From: Candidatus Methylopumilus universalis
Lineage (GTDB): Bacteria > Pseudomonadota > Gammaproteobacteria > Burkholderiales > Methylophilaceae
Direction of reading: 5' to 3'
Assembly (NCBI RefSeq): GCF_006365315.1
Contig: NZ_CP040968.1
Coordinates: 1,054,001 to 1,118,000, forward strand
Length of the DNA: 64,000 nucleotides
Shown here: positions 63,668-64,000 of the stretch, piece after piece
Layout of the letters: every line of letters begins with the position of its first letter
How positions within the stretch are numbered: the stretch's first letter is position 1
The notes under the pieces: generated by a model
Told to the model about the DNA's origin: nothing
Databases searched by the model: none
Seen by the model: the letters and a program-made list of their open reading frames with translations, nothing else
Translations under genes and position numbers: made by a program

Positions 63668-64000
63668 TTATTCACCAATAATCTTAACAAGGACTCTTTT
63701 TTTTCGTCGCCCATCAAATTCACCGTAAAAAATTTGTTCCCAGGGTCCAAAATCAAGCTTGCCAGAAGTTACAGCTACAACCACTTCACGACCCATAATT
63801 TGTCGCTTGATATGCGCATCTGCATTGTCTTCGCCTGTATCGTTATGACGATAGTGATTAACAGGCTCATGAGGGGCTATCGCCTCTAGCCATTCCTTAT
63901 AGTCATGATGTAAACCCGATTCGTCATCATTAATAAACACACTTGCCGTGATATGCATAGCATTTACTAGAACAAGACCTTCTTTAATACCGCTTTCAGA
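63668..64000 (-). CDS. YjbQ/UPF0047 family protein, 5' end outside the window
   Basis: The visible 111 residues are the C-terminal part of a YjbQ-like protein (usual length about 140). It has [23 protein letters not shown], in two parts, then [35 protein letters not shown] and ends [14 protein letters not shown]. Some members have a thiamine-phosphate synthase side activity. The first ATG inside the window (63958) is in the middle of the protein and is not the start. The gene continues beyond base 64000. Confidence 0.88.
   Translation of the reverse strand, partial: SESGIKEGLVLVNAMHITASVFINDDESGLHHDYKEWLEAIAPHEPVNHYRHNDTGEDNADAHIKRQIMGREVVVAVTSGKLDFGPWEQIFYGEFDGRRKKRVLVKIIGE

Noticed and set aside
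63653-63889. 78-aa open frame on the plus strand at the window end
   Set aside because: It is antisense to the YjbQ gene and hydrophobic by chance; it also starts inside the terminator's T-run region.
1-64000. CRISPR array, insertion sequence, prophage, rRNA or replication origin
   Set aside because: No spaced direct repeats, transposase, integrase other than XerD, phage structural gene, rRNA sequence, or dnaA-box cluster was seen.

Overview
The window is one contiguous stretch of a small, AT-rich, very gene-dense bacterial chromosome. Intergenic gaps are short, the longest being about 285 bp in front of the methanol dehydrogenase gene, and several genes overlap by 4 bases. The gene content points to a methylotrophic betaproteobacterium of the Methylophilaceae, most like the streamlined aquatic OM43/LD28 (Methylopumilus-type) lineage. 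The evidence is a XoxF-type, lanthanide-dependent methanol dehydrogenase with its cytochrome c and XoxJ partner, a complete NAD-linked molybdenum formate dehydrogenase, a second formate-dehydrogenase-like protein, and housekeeping blocks in a betaproteobacterial order. The taxonomic call is inference from gene content. I see no transposase, prophage, CRISPR array or rRNA.

Layout. 0-11 kb: fdsGBACD (formate oxidation) on the minus strand, divergent from a second molybdopterin oxidoreductase followed by moaA-mobA-moeA, so the enzymes sit beside part of their own cofactor pathway. 11-15.6 kb: a peroxiredoxin, a PIN-PhoH ATPase, an LplT-like transporter and a type II NADH dehydrogenase. 15.6-19.2 kb: the methanol oxidation cluster xoxF-xoxJ-xoxG; xoxF has a strong terminator and a long, hairpin-rich leader. 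19.4-32.3 kb: mixed genes, including a YihY-like membrane protein fused to a cyclic-nucleotide-type domain, a TPR/2OG-Fe(II) oxygenase, a UmuD-like repressor/peptidase, HU, a phospholipase-D-type cardiolipin synthase, a secreted YHS-pentapeptide protein and a SoxYZ-like carrier linked to quinoprotein dehydrogenases. 32.4-39.4 kb: an eight-gene, same-strand lipid modification cluster (two cyclopropane-synthase-like methyltransferases, DUF1365, flavin oxidoreductase, desaturase, lipocalin, DUF1295, DUF2878).

39.4-42.7 kb: small accessory genes, including two divergent HTH genes. 42.7-64 kb is conserved core on mostly the minus strand: tRNA-Ile2(CAU), rpoD, dnaG, yqeY, rpsU; tsaD, plsY, folB, xerD; rplS-trmD-rimM-rpsP; queC-queE; cpoB-pal-tolBARQ-ybgC; ruvBAC-yebC; a DMT permease, a CBS protein, a possible small RNA, and the start-truncated end of a YjbQ gene.

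How it fits together. Methanol is oxidised in the periplasm by XoxF, with electrons going to XoxG. Formate produced later in C1 metabolism is oxidised by Fds, which makes NADH, and perhaps by the second enzyme. NDH-2 can return NADH electrons to quinone. The most unusual items are the xoxF leader, the lipid modification cluster, the YHS-pentapeptide protein, the YihY-cNMP fusion and the possible small RNA at 63.5 kb.
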